Shown one piece after another: positions 1 to 7,956 of a stretch of 64,000 nt of DNA. This DNA comes from Bacteroidales bacterium (GTDB lineage: Bacteria; Bacteroidota; Bacteroidia; Bacteroidales; UBA932), in the NCBI GenBank assembly GCA_017625535.1, contig JAGAKR010000022.1, positions 30,349-94,348 on the forward strand. Reading direction: 5' to 3'. Every line of letters begins with the position of its first letter. Position 1 is the stretch's first letter. A model generated the notes under the pieces. It had not been told where the DNA came from. It did not search any database and saw only the letters and a list, made by a program, of their open reading frames with translations. The position numbers were made by a program, and so were the translations under genes.

Positions 1-1904
1 CTTACCCTAAGGAATTTGTCATCCGAGAAACGGTAGTCAATTCTGGCTGCAGGCGAGAAGTTTGTTACTGTATAAGAAGTATCACGTCCCTCTCCCACAC
101 TCTTTGTATAACTTGGCTGCATGCTGGCACCAATTGTAATGTTGTACTTCTCCTCCTGTTTCATGAAGTTCAACTCAGCCTGCTGGGTAACAAAAGTATT
201 GTCGTAATTTGTTGTATACCTCTCGTCCAGAATATTGTAGTTGCCGGCTGCATCCCTGCTGTAAGTCTCCTTGTCTGAGTCTGTCTTCTTATAGTTGTAC
301 CTGTAGGTACCCTCAACAAAGAAGTTCTTTCCCAGAGGCTCAATATAAGAGAGTCGTGCACTTATATTGTTGCTTTTCTCCTGTCTCAACACATTCTGAT
401 CTATGATTGAAGTTGAATCAATCATATTGTTCTTGAAGTAATGTGTCTCAGACTTGTTGTAACCGTCAGACTCGTTGTTTGAATAGTTCACATTCATATT
501 CAACGACATTGTACGTCCCGGCTTGTTGAACCTGAATCTCCACAACATCATACCGCCTATCCTCTCATTGTGGTTCTCACCATAATCACGGCTGTAACCC
601 CTGTTGGTTGAATCTGCATTGGTACGGGTATTGAACTCATTGAACGACTCATAATCACCACGTCCAATGTTTAAATTAGGCCTCAACAGGAATGACACAT
701 TCTTTGATAGTTTCATATCCCATTCACCGCCAAAACGGATACCATCGGAATATGTCTTGTCATAACCGCTCTCGTGGTTGTAGAGGTTTTTGTCGGGAGC
801 AAGCATTGTTGTCCTGTCTTTTGTCTCCTCTATAAGGCGGTCGCTTCCGCTGTACATAAGGTTACCCTGGATGTCTGAATTCTCCTGCTTCAGATTGGTG
901 TTCGCATTTACACCGCCCATCCACGAAGTGGTTATACCACGGCCCATCCAGCCGCCTCCGCCGCCTCGCATGCCGCCCATCATTGAGCCTGCCATATCCG
1001 AGAAACCGCGGTTGTTGGTATTGTTTCCGTTTGCAATGATGCTTATCTGTGTTTTGTCTGTAAAGCGTCCTATCATTGCCGCACCCTCATATTTCATATC
1101 ACCGCCGCTGGCAAGAGGATTGCCCAGACCGCCACTAAGGTTACCGAACCATCCCTGCATCATACCGGCCTTAATGCCCAAATCAAGCACTGTCTCCTCA
1201 TCACCGTCATCAATGCCGGTAAACTGTGCCTGCTCAGATTTTCTCTCCACTACCCTCACCTTCTCTACAATCTTTGCAGGAATGTTCTTGGTTGCAAGGT
1301 TAGGGTCATCAAGGAAAAACTCCTTTCCGTCAATCATAACCTTGTTGATGGTTTTTCCGTTTGCAGTAATGTTTCCGCTCTCATCTATCTCAACACCAGG
1401 AAGTTTCTTTATAAGTTCCTCCAGCATGTCCGTATCCTGTATCTTGTAAGAAGAGGCATTGTACTCAATGGTATCCTTCTTAATCACCATCTGGTTTGCC
1501 ACACCCGAAACAATTACGGCATCAAGCATCTGGTTATCCTCAGACACAAGCAGTTCGCCATACTCATTGGCACCTTTCTTAATGTCATAGGTAAACTTCT
1601 TGCTCTTGTATCCCATATACTCAAAAGTAATGGTTGCCCTTCCAACAGGAAGCCCCTGAAGCACGCCTACACCGGCAGAATCTGTAAGGGCATATTTCCT
1701 TGGCTGCTGGTCACCCACATACTTCGCGTGAAGGGTGGCAAACTCAATAGGCTCCCTTGTAAGTGAATCCAATACAATTGCCCTGAAATAGGTACCTTTT
1801 GCCTTTGTACCAACTTGCGGATCTGTTTCATCCGCATACGCCTCAACCCCCATAAAACCCAGGCATAAGAGCGCTGCAATCAAAAATGTAAATTTTCTGA
1901 ACAT
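1..1904 (-). CDS. Outer-membrane beta-barrel protein, CarboxypepD_reg/TonB-receptor type (3' end cut by window)
   Basis: About 634 residues are visible and the C-terminus lies outside the window. A signal peptide (MFRKFTFLIAALLCLGFMG) is followed by a carboxypeptidase-regulatory-like Ig fold (about residues 38-115, with FRAIVLDSLTREPIEFATL). A plug-like segment follows (about 125-215, with ELIKKLPGVEID and KTINKVMIDGKEFF), then beta-barrel sequence rich in alternating polar and aromatic residues. A Gly/Met-rich stretch (MMGGMRGGGGGWMGRG) sits early in the barrel. This architecture matches the Bacteroidetes TonB-receptor-like outer-membrane family; the substrate cannot be read from the sequence. 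The start at 1904 is chosen because it gives a clean signal peptide. It is the last gene of the minus-strand group at the left edge. Confidence 0.85.
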   Translation of the reverse strand, partial: MFRKFTFLIAALLCLGFMGVEAYADETDPQVGTKAKGTYFRAIVLDSLTREPIEFATLHAKYVGDQQPRKYALTDSAGVGVLQGLPVGRATITFEYMGYKSKKFTYDIKKGANEYGELLVSEDNQMLDAVIVSGVANQMVIKKDTIEYNASSYKIQDTDMLEELIKKLPGVEIDESGNITANGKTINKVMIDGKEFFLDDPNLATKNIPAKIVEKVRVVERKSEQAQFTGIDDGDEETVLDLGIKAGMMQGWFGNLSGGLGNPLASGGDMKYEGAAMIGRFTDKTQISIIANGNNTNNRGFSDMAGSMMGGMRGGGGGWMGRGITTSWMGGVNANTNLKQENSDIQGNLMYSGSDRLIEETKDRTTMLAPDKNLYNHESGYDKTYSDGIRFGGEWDMKLSKNVSFLLRPNLNIGRGDYESFNEFNTRTNADSTNRGYSRDYGENHNERIGGMMLWRFRFNKPGRTMSLNMNVNYSNNESDGYNKSETHYFKNNMIDSTSIIDQNVLRQEKSNNISARLSYIEPLGKNFFVEGTYRYNYKKTDSDKETYSRDAAGNYNILDERYTTNYDNTFVTQQAELNFMKQEEKYNITIGASMQPSYTKSVGEGRDTSYTVTNFSPAARIDYRFSDDKFLRV

Positions 1905-1983
1905 ATATCAATCTTAATTTTTTTCAACAGAACATTTGACACCCCAAATCTTGGAAAGTTTAACCCGCACAGGCAAAAAAAAG

Positions 1984-2571
1984 TCACTTTACCCGCCCCG
2001 GATTGGCCTCTACAAAATGTTCCCAACTTCCCGACAGTTTTTTTCCGCCCCTTTTTGCAGATGATACCGCCGCAACCGGATTCATCAGATGATAGTGGTG
2101 GCACAAGGCAATTGCCAGTGCATCTGTAGCATCGAGGTATTCCTGCGGAATATCCACATCCAGCAACCTCTGGGCCATCATTGCAACCTGCTCCTTGGAG
2201 GCCGCCCCTTTTCCTGTAACCGCCAGTTTTATGCTCCTTGGGGCATACTCAAATATGGGCATGCACCTCTCCAGTGCCGCTGCTATCGCCGCCCCCTGTG
2301 CCCTTCCCAACTTCAGCATCACCTGGGGATTTTTTCCGTAGAACGGTGATTCAATGGCAAGTTCGTCGGGATTATACTTCTCAATTATTGCCAGAACCTC
2401 CTTGTAGATTGTCTTAAGGGTAACAAAATGATCCTCAATCTTCTTCAGGTTCACCACCCCCATATCCACATAATTGGCCTTCCTTCCAATAACGTGGACA
2501 ACCCCAAAACCCAATATACGGGTTCCGGGGTCTATTCCAAGTATTATTTTGTCTGTGTTCTGGGGAGCCAT
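1984..2571 (-). CDS. ruvC: Crossover junction endodeoxyribonuclease RuvC
   Basis: This protein resolves Holliday junctions with RuvAB. Its 195 residues carry the RNase-H-like fold with the acidic active site: an Asp in LGIDPGTRILGFGVV near the N-terminus, a Glu in LAIESPFYGKNPQ, and the paired Asp residues in DATDALAIALCHHYH. The length is slightly above the usual 170-190 because of a basic C-terminal tail (SSAKRGGKKLSG). It starts 9 bases after the serS stop on the same strand, so the two are probably co-transcribed. No clear hairpin follows its stop. Confidence 0.96.
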   Translation of the reverse strand: MAPQNTDKIILGIDPGTRILGFGVVHVIGRKANYVDMGVVNLKKIEDHFVTLKTIYKEVLAIIEKYNPDELAIESPFYGKNPQVMLKLGRAQGAAIAAALERCMPIFEYAPRSIKLAVTGKGAASKEQVAMMAQRLLDVDIPQEYLDATDALAIALCHHYHLMNPVAAVSSAKRGGKKLSGSWEHFVEANPGRVK

Positions 2572-2580
2572 GGGGAAGAT

Positions 2581-3855
2581 TTAGTCTATCCACTCAAATC
2601 CTGTGTACTCCCTCAAGGCTGCAGGGATATGTATCCTGCCCTGCTCATCCTGGTGGTTCTCAATAAGTGCCGCAAGTATCCTTGGCAATGCAAGTGAACT
2701 ACCGTTAAGGGTATGGGCAAGCTGTGTCTTGCCGTCATCATCCTTGTACCTGAGTTTGAGCCTGTTTGCCTGGAATGATTCAAAGTTTGAAACTGAACTT
2801 ACCTCAAGCCAGCGCTGCTGTGCCTCTGAATAAACCTCAAAATCGTAGGTGAGTGCAGATGTGAAACTCATGTCACCACCGCAGAGCCTCAATATCCTGT
2901 ATGGAAGTTCAAGAGCCTGTATGATGCCCTCAACGTGTTTTACCATACCGTCCAAAGCCTCATAAGATTTCTCAGGTAATGACAACTGCACTATCTCCAC
3001 TTTGTCGAACTGGTGCAGACGGTTCAAGCCCCTTACATCCTTGCCGTATGAACCTGCCTCCCTGCGGAAACACTGGGTATAGGCGGTCATCTTTATAGGG
3101 AAGTCTGCCTTGTTCACAATGCAGTCCCTATAGATGTTTGTAACAGGCACCTCTGCTGTAGGGATCATATAGAAGTTGTCGAGCCCAATGTGGTACATCT
3201 GCCCCTCTTTGTCGGGAAGCTGGCCGGTTGCATAGGCAGAAGCCTCATTCACAACAAGCGGCGGCTGCACCTCCATATAACCTGCCTTTGTATTCATATC
3301 AAGGAAGAAGGCAATCAGCGCCCTCTGTATCCTTGCACCTTTGTCTTTATAAACAGGGAAACCTGCACCTGTAAGCTTCACTCCAAGGTCAAAATCAATT
3401 ATATCCAATGATTTTGCAAGTTCCCAATGAGGTTTTGCATTTGCAGGAAGTTCGGTCTTCTTTCCTCCCTCCTTCACAACCACGTTGTCCTCTGCACTCT
3501 TGCCTGCAGGAACCTCTGCACAAGGGATGTTTGGAAGCAGCACAAGATATTCGTTCATCTCTTTGTTGTGCTCCTCCATCTTAACCTCAAGTTCCTTCGA
3601 TTTCTCCTTCAGGGATGCCACCAGTTTCTTTGCCTGCTCCGCCTCATCCTTCTTACCCTGCTTCATAAGCATTCCAATCTCCTTGGCCTTTGCATTCTGC
3701 TCTGCCAGAACACTGTCAAGGCTTGTCTGAGCCGCACGTCTTGCAGCATCAGCCTCAAGAATTTTTGCCACAATCTCCTTTGCGTCAAAATTCTTCACAG
3801 CCAGCCTTTCAATTACAAAATCAGGCTGCTCCCTCAAAAGTTTTAGTGTCAACAT
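2581..3855 (-). CDS. serS: Seryl-tRNA synthetase
   Basis: This class II synthetase charges tRNA-Ser (and tRNA-Sec where present). The 424 residues are full length. An N-terminal two-helix coiled coil (about 30-110, rich in Lys/Glu, with LVASLKEKSKELEVKMEEHN) binds the tRNA long arm. The core shows the serine-binding TAEVPVTN segment, motif 2 (FRREAGSYGKDVRGLNRLHQ) and motif 3 (NGSSLALPRILAALIENHQ). The start follows the rpmA terminator-like hairpin by only about 26 bases. serS therefore either has its own promoter overlapping that hairpin or depends on readthrough from rplU-rpmA. Confidence 0.97.
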   Translation of the reverse strand: MLTLKLLREQPDFVIERLAVKNFDAKEIVAKILEADAARRAAQTSLDSVLAEQNAKAKEIGMLMKQGKKDEAEQAKKLVASLKEKSKELEVKMEEHNKEMNEYLVLLPNIPCAEVPAGKSAEDNVVVKEGGKKTELPANAKPHWELAKSLDIIDFDLGVKLTGAGFPVYKDKGARIQRALIAFFLDMNTKAGYMEVQPPLVVNEASAYATGQLPDKEGQMYHIGLDNFYMIPTAEVPVTNIYRDCIVNKADFPIKMTAYTQCFRREAGSYGKDVRGLNRLHQFDKVEIVQLSLPEKSYEALDGMVKHVEGIIQALELPYRILRLCGGDMSFTSALTYDFEVYSEAQQRWLEVSSVSNFESFQANRLKLRYKDDDGKTQLAHTLNGSSLALPRILAALIENHQDEQGRIHIPAALREYTGFEWID

Positions 3856-3881
3856 ATTGCGTTACAATTACTTGATGTTCT

Positions 3882-3916
3882 ATAAAAGAAAAGGCATCCT
3901 TGTACAAGGATGCCTT
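3882..3916 (-). terminator. Intrinsic terminator after rpmA, directly upstream of serS
   Basis: A perfect 26-base palindrome (AAGGCATCCTTGT/ACAAGGATGCCTT) at 3891-3916 is followed on the minus strand by TTTTCTTTTA. It lies between the rpmA stop and the serS start. Orientation and T-tract fit termination of rplU-rpmA, or attenuation of readthrough into serS. Confidence 0.75.
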
Positions 3917-3940
3917 CCTATTGTGTATTCAGGTCAATCC

Positions 3941-4201
3941 TTAGTTCTGATAAGGCATTACCGAAACATAAGACTTACCCTCTGCTTTCTTCTTGAAAAC
4001 TACTACGCCGTCAATAAGAGCGTATAGAGTGTGGTCTTTACCCATTCCAACGTTCAAACCTGGATTGTGTACTGTACCTCTCTGGCGAACAATGATGTTG
4101 CCTGCCTTGCAATTCTCTCCACCGAAAATTTTAAGACCTAGTCGTTTGCTTTGTGATTCACGGCCGTTCTTTGAACTACCGACACCTTTCTTGTGAGCCA
4201 T
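3941..4201 (-). CDS. rpmA: 50S ribosomal protein L27
   Basis: The 86 residues begin [20 protein letters not shown], the conserved basic N-terminus that reaches the peptidyl-transferase centre. The L27 core [27 protein letters not shown] follows. There is no N-terminal extension of the type cleaved in Firmicutes. It lies 20 bases downstream of rplU, in the usual rplU-rpmA order, and ends before a strong hairpin terminator. Confidence 0.97.
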   Translation of the reverse strand: MAHKKGVGSSKNGRESQSKRLGLKIFGGENCKAGNIIVRQRGTVHNPGLNVGMGKDHTLYALIDGVVVFKKKAEGKSYVSVMPYQN

Positions 4202-4221
4202 AAACTTCTAAATTTTAAAAA

Positions 4222-4530
4222 TTAAGCAATTGATTCAATTTGGATTTGTGTCAAACACTGGCGGTGACCGTTCATTTTCTGATAGCCTTTACGACGTTTC
4301 TTCTTGAACACAAGCACCTTGTTTCCTTTTACGTGGTCAAGTACAGTTGCTTTAACAACTGCGCCCTCAACGTAAGGAGCGCCAACTTTAACAGCACCCT
4401 CATTGTCGGTTAACAATACTTTTTCGAAAGAGATTGAGGCACCTACCTCATCCTGTAGGCGGTGTACATAAATTTTTTTACCAGCCTCAACTTTGAACTG
4501 TTGTCCTGCAATGTCAACGATTGCGTACAT
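4222..4530 (-). CDS. rplU: 50S ribosomal protein L21
   Basis: The 102 residues match the L21 family in length and motifs: [20 protein letters not shown] at the start, and [18 protein letters not shown] near the C-terminus as the rRNA-binding signature. It is the first gene of rplU-rpmA. A strong Bacteroidetes-type promoter lies upstream at 4625-4655. Confidence 0.97.
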   Translation of the reverse strand: MYAIVDIAGQQFKVEAGKKIYVHRLQDEVGASISFEKVLLTDNEGAVKVGAPYVEGAVVKATVLDHVKGNKVLVFKKKRRKGYQKMNGHRQCLTQIQIESIA

Positions 4531-4624
4531 TATAATTTGTTTTTACGGGTTATGATAGCAAGCGGTTAATCACTAATTAACTCTTATTCAATAGCTTAAC
4601 TACCTTTTTACTATTTATGGACCA

Positions 4625-4655
4625 CAAAAGTAACACTTTTTATCCATTACACAAA
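4625..4655 (-). promoter_or_regulatory. Bacteroidetes-type promoter of rplU-rpmA
   Basis: On the minus strand TTTG (4655-4652) is followed after exactly 19 bases by TACTTTTG (4632-4625). This matches the TTTG-N19-TAnnTTTG consensus of the Bacteroidetes primary sigma factor. The predicted transcript start leaves a leader of about 90 bases before rplU, a plausible site for ribosomal-protein autoregulation. I saw no specific structure there. Confidence 0.7.
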
Positions 4656-4665
4656 AAATCTTTTG

Positions 4666-4673
4666 TAATTTCG
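4666..4673 (+). promoter_or_regulatory. Probable -7 element for the ATPase-sirtuin pair
   Basis: TAATTTCG at 4666-4673 is one base from the TAnnTTTG consensus and lies about 23 bases before the ATG at 4696. It diverges from the rplU promoter. A convincing -33 box was not found. Confidence 0.4.
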
Positions 4674-4695
4674 CACAAAAATCCGGTTAGAGAAG

Positions 4696-5829
4696 ATGAT
4701 GGAATCTCCCTTTGAGTATAACAAGTTTGTAAGTGGCACCCAATTCATTGGCAGAAACAAAGAAATGTCCCTTTTGTGCAACCTTTTGAGGGAGCGCAAG
4801 AACGTGCTTATGTACGGCCCTGCCAAAATTGGCAAAAAATCACTGGTATACAACTCTATGGACCTGCTCAGGCACGACCATAGCGACATCACCTTCTGCG
4901 ACATAAACCTCTTCAACATAAGGTGTATAGAGGCATTCATGCTCCGCTTTACCAATGAGATAGTATCCCATTTTGCAGAATCGGAAACCGAGTGGAATGC
5001 CATAATGCACAGGTACATCCCGTCCGCACCATATGTGATGGACACATCATCCCTGCACAAGCAGTACACCTACACCACAAAAGACCTCCTCTCAGACAAC
5101 CAGATAGAGGAGATTCTCCGTCTTCCCGACAGACTTGCCGCCGAATACGGCACACACGTAATAATATACTTCCGACAGTTCCAGGACATCCTCCTGTTCG
5201 ACAACCCGCACAGGATATTCCTCCTTCTGGAGAAAATATGGAAAGGGAACAGGAACACCAATTTCATAATAACAGGAGACAGGTTCAATGCAATGGAGGA
5301 GATTTTCCAGGAGAAGAAATACTTCTACCACTTTGCAGAACACCTTGAACTTGCCCCTATAGATGAGAAGATATTTGCAGACTACATAGTAAAAGGGTTC
5401 CAGAAGGGGGGTAAAGTGATACACCCTGAACAGGCCGCCTCCATATACAACCTTGTGGAAGGAGACCCTTGGTACACACAGCATCTGGCATCCATCTGCT
5501 TCAACCTTACCAAAGGATTTGTGAACGAGGGGATAATAAAACAGGCTGCAGAACAACTTATAAACCTGCACGACTTTGAATTCCACTCCATAGTATACAG
5601 CCTCAGCAAATACCAGGTGCGTATGATAAAGGCCGCACTTGAAGGTGTTGTGAAATTCACCTCCGGCGATGTGCTGGACAAATACAGGCTCAACTCATCT
5701 GCCAATGTAAGCAGGCTGAAGGAGGCCCTTACCAAAAAGGAGATAATCACATTCAACGAAAAGAAGCCGGCCACATTCCTTGACCCGCTGTTCAAACTGT
5801 GGTTCACAACCTATTTTTTCGCAGACTGA
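4696..5829 (+). CDS. AAA-type ATPase with C-terminal winged-helix-like region
   Basis: The 377 residues resemble the archaeal-type/STAND-like ATPases common in Bacteroidetes. An N-terminal box (FIGRNKEMSLLCNLL) precedes the P-loop GPAKIGKKSL at residues 41-50. A hydrophobic strand ending in FRQFQD takes the Walker B position, and NFIITGDRF resembles sensor 1. The C-terminal 80 residues (DVLDKYRLNSSANVSRLKEA, then FLDPLFKLWFTTYFF) look like a winged-helix substrate or DNA-binding end. The Walker B acidic residue is not canonical, so catalysis is uncertain. It ends one base before the sirtuin start, so the two are almost certainly co-transcribed. No specific function is claimed. Confidence 0.7.
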   Translation: MMESPFEYNKFVSGTQFIGRNKEMSLLCNLLRERKNVLMYGPAKIGKKSLVYNSMDLLRHDHSDITFCDINLFNIRCIEAFMLRFTNEIVSHFAESETEWNAIMHRYIPSAPYVMDTSSLHKQYTYTTKDLLSDNQIEEILRLPDRLAAEYGTHVIIYFRQFQDILLFDNPHRIFLLLEKIWKGNRNTNFIITGDRFNAMEEIFQEKKYFYHFAEHLELAPIDEKIFADYIVKGFQKGGKVIHPEQAASIYNLVEGDPWYTQHLASICFNLTKGFVNEGIIKQAAEQLINLHDFEFHSIVYSLSKYQVRMIKAALEGVVKFTSGDVLDKYRLNSSANVSRLKEALTKKEIITFNEKKPATFLDPLFKLWFTTYFFAD

Positions 5830-5830
5830 T

Positions 5831-6520
5831 ATGGAAAAACAGAACATTGTTGTACTCAGCGGCGCAGGCATAAGCGCCGAGAGCGGAATCCAGACCTTCC
5901 GCGGTGGAAACGGATTGTGGGACAACTACAACGTGGAAGATGTTGCCTCCATAGACGGATGGCACCGCAACAGGGCACTTGTACTTGAATTCTACAACAA
6001 AAGGAGAAAAGAACTGGAGAAATCCCAGCCAAACTCAGCCCACAAGGCAGTTGCCAAACTGGAAGAGAAATACAATGTAACCGTAGTAACCCAGAACATA
6101 GACGACCTGCACGAACGGGGAGGCAGCACCAACATCATCCACCTGCACGGAGAAGCCACCAAAGCCCGCAGCGAATTCTCGGACTACGGCCCAACCTACA
6201 ACATAGGCTACAAAGAACTGAACATAGGTGATTTGGCTCCCGACGGAGGCCAGCTCCGCCCCCACATTGTATGGTTCGGCGAGGCAGTACCCGAACTCAG
6301 CCGCGGTGCCAAGGCAGTTGAAAAGGCCGATATTCTCATTATAATAGGGACATCATTGAATGTCTACCCTGCCGCCGGCCTTGTCCACTATGCAAAAAAA
6401 GGGTGCAGAATCTACCTCATAGACCCTGCCCCAATGAACCTGAACATCCCTAACTTCCAACAGATCCAGGCTCCCGCCACAGAAGGGATGAAGCAACTGC
6501 TGGAGATACTTGATGCATAA
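5831..6520 (+). CDS. cobB: NAD-dependent protein deacylase (class III-like sirtuin)
   Basis: Starting at the ATG one base after the preceding stop gives 229 residues opening MEKQNIVVLSGAGISAESGI, the Rossmann NAD-binding motif. TQNIDDLHERGG (residues 87-98) and the catalytic His in HLHGE (H106) are present. Tyr55 and Arg58 in EFYNKRRK match the Tyr-x-x-Arg pair that binds acidic acyl groups in SIRT5-like enzymes, suggesting desuccinylase/demalonylase activity. The zinc-binding cysteines of typical CobB, expected between H106 and the HIVWFGE segment, are absent. An in-frame upstream ATG would add 17 residues inside the ATPase gene and is unlikely. A palindromic terminator follows. Confidence 0.88.
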   Translation: MEKQNIVVLSGAGISAESGIQTFRGGNGLWDNYNVEDVASIDGWHRNRALVLEFYNKRRKELEKSQPNSAHKAVAKLEEKYNVTVVTQNIDDLHERGGSTNIIHLHGEATKARSEFSDYGPTYNIGYKELNIGDLAPDGGQLRPHIVWFGEAVPELSRGAKAVEKADILIIIGTSLNVYPAAGLVHYAKKGCRIYLIDPAPMNLNIPNFQQIQAPATEGMKQLLEILDA

Positions 6521-6527
6521 AATGAAG

Positions 6528-6551
6528 CAGGTTGGCCGGACGGCCAACCTG
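6528..6551. terminator. Palindromic terminator, GGTTGGCC family copy 1
   Basis: CAGGTTGGCCG, a 2-base loop, then CGGCCAACCTG form an 11-bp perfect stem. It lies between the convergent sirtuin (+) and 220-residue hypothetical (-) genes, so it can act on both strands. A short T-rich run follows. It is one of five near-identical palindromes in this window. Confidence 0.75.
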
Positions 6552-6557
6552 TTCTTG

Positions 6558-7220
6558 TTATAGACTATTGAACATTTCTTCCTCAGAAAATGGGTTTTCC
6601 TCACCAAACAACCGGAGAATTTCCTGTTTTGACAAACTGGATGGGTAATTGACATAAGGCATTGAATCTATATGTCCAAGAAGTTTGCCAATATACCTTA
6701 GCAATTCATATTCTTCAATTGTTGTTGATTCAACATCCTTTGATTTTGCCACATATCTGTCATCAAATGTCAGACTTGTCCAATATTTCACGCCACTTAC
6801 AATAGTGTGTCCTATAGTGTTTATCCTAACTTTTGTCTCCTCAGGAGATACGGAAATCAAATCAATTGCAAGTTCATAATGCTGACGCGGATTTGGAGCA
6901 GATTCCCGTCTGTTTTTATTTCTATATGTATAGACATAAGAATACTTTGCAGGCACTATATCTCTCAATATTAAAGAATCCCCATCATAATCCATCATTC
7001 TCAAGCCCTTGAATTTACCATAATAGCCAATATGCAATATGCATTCCCTTATACTATCTATTGGAACAGGGAACGTATATTCGGTAGGGTTAGTACCAAC
7101 ATAGTCTATCCGTACAATATCCGACTCCTGATAGGTCCTGTAAATTCCATAAAGAATATATATGACAAGCAGGCAGGAAAGACAATACAATATCTTTTTA
7201 AAAAAAATATTTAATTTCAT
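6558..7220 (-). CDS. Hypothetical membrane-anchored protein
   Basis: I do not recognise this family. The 220 residues start with a Lys-rich N-terminus and one hydrophobic segment (ILYCLSCLLVIYILYGIY, about residues 10-28), so it is probably anchored in the inner membrane with the rest outside the cytoplasm. The remainder is mixed alpha/beta with many Tyr and acidic residues and no visible catalytic motif. Its DNA is clearly more AT-rich than that of the neighbouring housekeeping genes. It lies 73 bases downstream of the 216-residue secreted protein and before palindrome copy 1, so it may be the third gene of the lipoprotein module, although the second module lacks it. Confidence 0.65.
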   Translation of the reverse strand: MKLNIFFKKILYCLSCLLVIYILYGIYRTYQESDIVRIDYVGTNPTEYTFPVPIDSIRECILHIGYYGKFKGLRMMDYDGDSLILRDIVPAKYSYVYTYRNKNRRESAPNPRQHYELAIDLISVSPEETKVRINTIGHTIVSGVKYWTSLTFDDRYVAKSKDVESTTIEEYELLRYIGKLLGHIDSMPYVNYPSSLSKQEILRLFGEENPFSEEEMFNSL

Positions 7221-7293
7221 AAGCTTTAACTATTATATCCTTGAAGCCAGTTATCAAAAATTTGTTCTAAAGCAATGCATGTCTTATCTGAAT

Positions 7294-7944
7294 TTATCTC
7301 TTAAATTGTTTCAGTTTTCTTTGTCCTCTTCGTTTATCCATTTTCTCTTTCACTACTTTAGTGTGCTTTATCCATTCCTGCTTGTCATTATCATCCCAAA
7401 AGATTGTCTTTTCCCATTCCTTTCTCATATCCTCTACCTGGTATAGCTTGATTTTACCATCAGGATGTTTCTCCGCCAAATCAATAACATAAATAGTCCT
7501 TTTTATTTTCTTTCCATCCGGCATTCTGTGAAATAGCAAAGATCCGATATAATCTCTCGCATCTCCATAATCCAGATCCTTTATATCATCCCAATATAAG
7601 CATTCAACAATATTTAAGAAAGAACTGTCTTTGAGAAATGTCTTGTGTTGGTCTTTAGGGTTTATGGCTGACTCATAAGCTTTTGGCTTTATCATATAGA
7701 AGTGCCATAATCTCCAAAGACAAACATCTTTTGATTGGACATACAATTGAAAGATTTGAACTGAATCTTTATAATTGTCACTAACATAGGTTGTACGTAC
7801 AGCGTATTCTGTCCTTTCAGATAAATCCTTTATCTTTTGCGCTCCTATAATTATGTATATTCCATCTTTATCTTGCGCTTTGATATCAGTTGTAGTTAAT
7901 ATAACTAAAATAGTCATTATCAGCTTAATGTACTTTTTTATCAT
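7294..7944 (-). CDS. Secreted protein of unknown function, partner of lipoprotein zincin (copy A)
   Basis: The 216 residues begin with a signal peptide (IKLIMTILVILTTTDIKAQ) and end in a Lys/Arg-rich tail (KEKMDKRRGQRKLKQFKR). It is a clear paralogue of the 215-residue protein at 13608-14255. Shared blocks are LWHFYxxKPK, KDQH, KDSSFLNxVxCxYWxDIKD, RTIYxxDLxEKxPxGKIKxYQVED and the basic tail. No known domain is recognised. It starts 12 bases after the lipoprotein zincin stop, and the same adjacency is kept in the second module. Inference: the two products act together, for example as protease and inhibitor or chaperone. Confidence 0.75.
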   Translation of the reverse strand: MIKKYIKLIMTILVILTTTDIKAQDKDGIYIIIGAQKIKDLSERTEYAVRTTYVSDNYKDSVQIFQLYVQSKDVCLWRLWHFYMIKPKAYESAINPKDQHKTFLKDSSFLNIVECLYWDDIKDLDYGDARDYIGSLLFHRMPDGKKIKRTIYVIDLAEKHPDGKIKLYQVEDMRKEWEKTIFWDDNDKQEWIKHTKVVKEKMDKRRGQRKLKQFKR

Positions 7945-7956
7945 ATCCGTGTTATT

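Noticed and set aside
790-1449. Long open frame on the plus strand opposite the first outer-membrane protein gene
   Set aside because: It is antisense to a well-supported gene, with biased Pro/Ser/Ile composition and no family motif.
4696-6520. SIR2 plus ATPase read as an antiphage defence pair
   Set aside because: The sirtuin is a compact 229-residue deacylase with full CobB-like motifs, not a SIR2 NADase-type defence domain, and the ATPase is not HerA-like. The setting is between ribosomal genes and the accessory region without other defence genes.
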